Below are positions 5,148 to 5,587 of a DNA stretch of 5,587 nt, one piece after another. The notes under the pieces were generated by a model. That model ran no database searches, was not told the origin of the DNA, and saw nothing but the letters and a program-made list of their open reading frames with translations. The DNA comes from CAYJAD01 sp964372165 (GTDB lineage Bacteria; Desulfobacterota; Desulfovibrionia; Desulfovibrionales; Desulfovibrionaceae). Where the stretch lies: contig CAYJPT010000155.1 in NCBI GenBank assembly GCA_964372165.1, forward strand, positions 1 through 5,587. Reading direction: 5' to 3'. The position numbers and the translations under genes were made by a program. How positions within the stretch are numbered: the first letter of the stretch is position 1; every line of letters begins with the position of its first letter.

Positions 5148-5585
5148 TTATTTGCTATACTTTAGACTATTACCGCTAAAATCTTTCTCGCACTGGCAGC
5201 ATGTAAGCTTTTTTTCTTTCCTTTGAAAAATTGAACCCCCACTTTCAGATACATCGTTGCATTTATCACCACATAAGGTGCAAGTATCGGAAACAGGCTT
5301 CAAGAAATCATTAAGCACGTCCTCACTCTTAACATGGTATTCTTTTGTTCCCCTTTTTGAAGTTTGAACCTGCACATAACCGTCCTTAAACACGATATTT
5401 CTAATCAAAATACCCATACCTGTAGCAATAAATTTATCCAGTGCCTGTTCAATACCCCTTAACCAGCCCACAGGAATATTGATAGCAACAGGCATTTTTT
5501 TGTGGAAAAAATATGGATACTTGGCATAAAGTGCCGCCAACATGTCTTGCTTATACTGAATAACCTCATTGTGCGGTTGCAGATA
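5148..5585 (-). CDS. Partial gene, cysteine-rich C-terminus, phage-associated type (C-terminal part)
   Basis: The frame is open from the right edge to TAA 5148-5150, giving at least 145 residues. An internal ATG at 5541-5543 exists, but the preceding codons (YLQPHNEVIQYKQD) read as protein, so the true start is probably outside the window. Visible pattern: KYPYFFHKK, then a GWLRGIEQALDKFI helix, a beta region (NIVFKDGYVQVQTSKRG), and a C-terminal region with CTLCGDKC and TCCQCEK. The paired cysteines look like a zinc site. This order (YP-x-LF, GW plus helix, vQ-x-K strand, cysteine pairs) resembles a small family often carried by phages and other mobile elements whose function is not established. 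No enzymatic motif is seen. The strand and terminator set it apart from the defence operon. Confidence 0.6.
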   Translation of the reverse strand, partial: YLQPHNEVIQYKQDMLAALYAKYPYFFHKKMPVAINIPVGWLRGIEQALDKFIATGMGILIRNIVFKDGYVQVQTSKRGTKEYHVKSEDVLNDFLKPVSDTCTLCGDKCNDVSESGGSIFQRKEKKLTCCQCEKDFSGNSLKYSK

Positions 5586-5587
5586 GG

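Noticed and set aside
1..5587. CRISPR array, tRNA or rRNA genes
   Set aside because: No regularly spaced repeats and no cloverleaf or ribosomal RNA sequence were seen on either strand.

Overview
The window is AT-rich bacterial DNA carrying a mobile defence cassette, set among decayed toxin-antitoxin (TA) genes. The host is probably a low-GC, host-associated or anaerobic bacterium. Densely packed TA remnants beside restriction genes are common in the accessory DNA of Treponema and of low-GC Firmicutes, but no marker gene fixes the taxon, so this is a guess. The cassette (about 340-4745) looks more AT-rich than the flanks (1-260 and 5150-5587), which suggests horizontal transfer.

Layout. (1) 1-254: a BrnT-type toxin gene on the minus strand whose start and first ~54 codons are normal but whose 3' third has been replaced by unrelated DNA running off the left edge. 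(2) 255-527: a divergent regulatory region. It holds a good sigma70-type promoter (431-459) and two copies of the palindrome AAAGTAATTAyTTT, one of them inside the promoter spacer. (3) 528-4745: a tightly packed plus-strand operon of four parts. These are a small Phd/YefM-like antitoxin or regulator, a nuclease-methyltransferase fusion (restriction plus modification in one chain, with no helicase), a two-TRD HsdS specificity subunit, and a protein with a C-terminal HEPN RNase-type Rx4H motif. (4) 4746-5054: an intergenic stretch, then the 3' half of a minus-strand YoeB/Txe toxin gene that has lost its start. (5) 5073-5107: a strong hairpin that can act as a terminator. (6) 5148-5585: the C-terminal part of a minus-strand gene ending in cysteine pairs, continuing past the right edge.

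How the genes fit together. The methyltransferase/nuclease and HsdS resemble two-component BcgI-like or helicase-less type I-like systems. The HEPN protein, translationally coupled to hsdS, could be a second line of defence comparable in principle to PrrC beside EcoprrI. The Phd-like protein sits where a control protein would be expected and has operator-like palindromes in its own promoter. In this copy the methyltransferase is broken: roughly 50 codons after the NPPF motif are missing and the frame changes at about 2220-2225, while hsdS and the HEPN gene stay open.

The most unusual signal is the methyltransferase/hsdS junction. An in-frame T_TTT_TTT heptamer (2513-2519) is followed after 5 nt by a hairpin with an 11-bp perfect stem (2525-2535 with 2570-2580). 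A -1 shift on the heptamer leads exactly into the hsdS frame, which is open without a stop across the junction, and hsdS has no visible ribosome-binding site. This suggests a methyltransferase-HsdS fusion made by programmed frameshifting, or a one-base loss from an ancestral fused gene.
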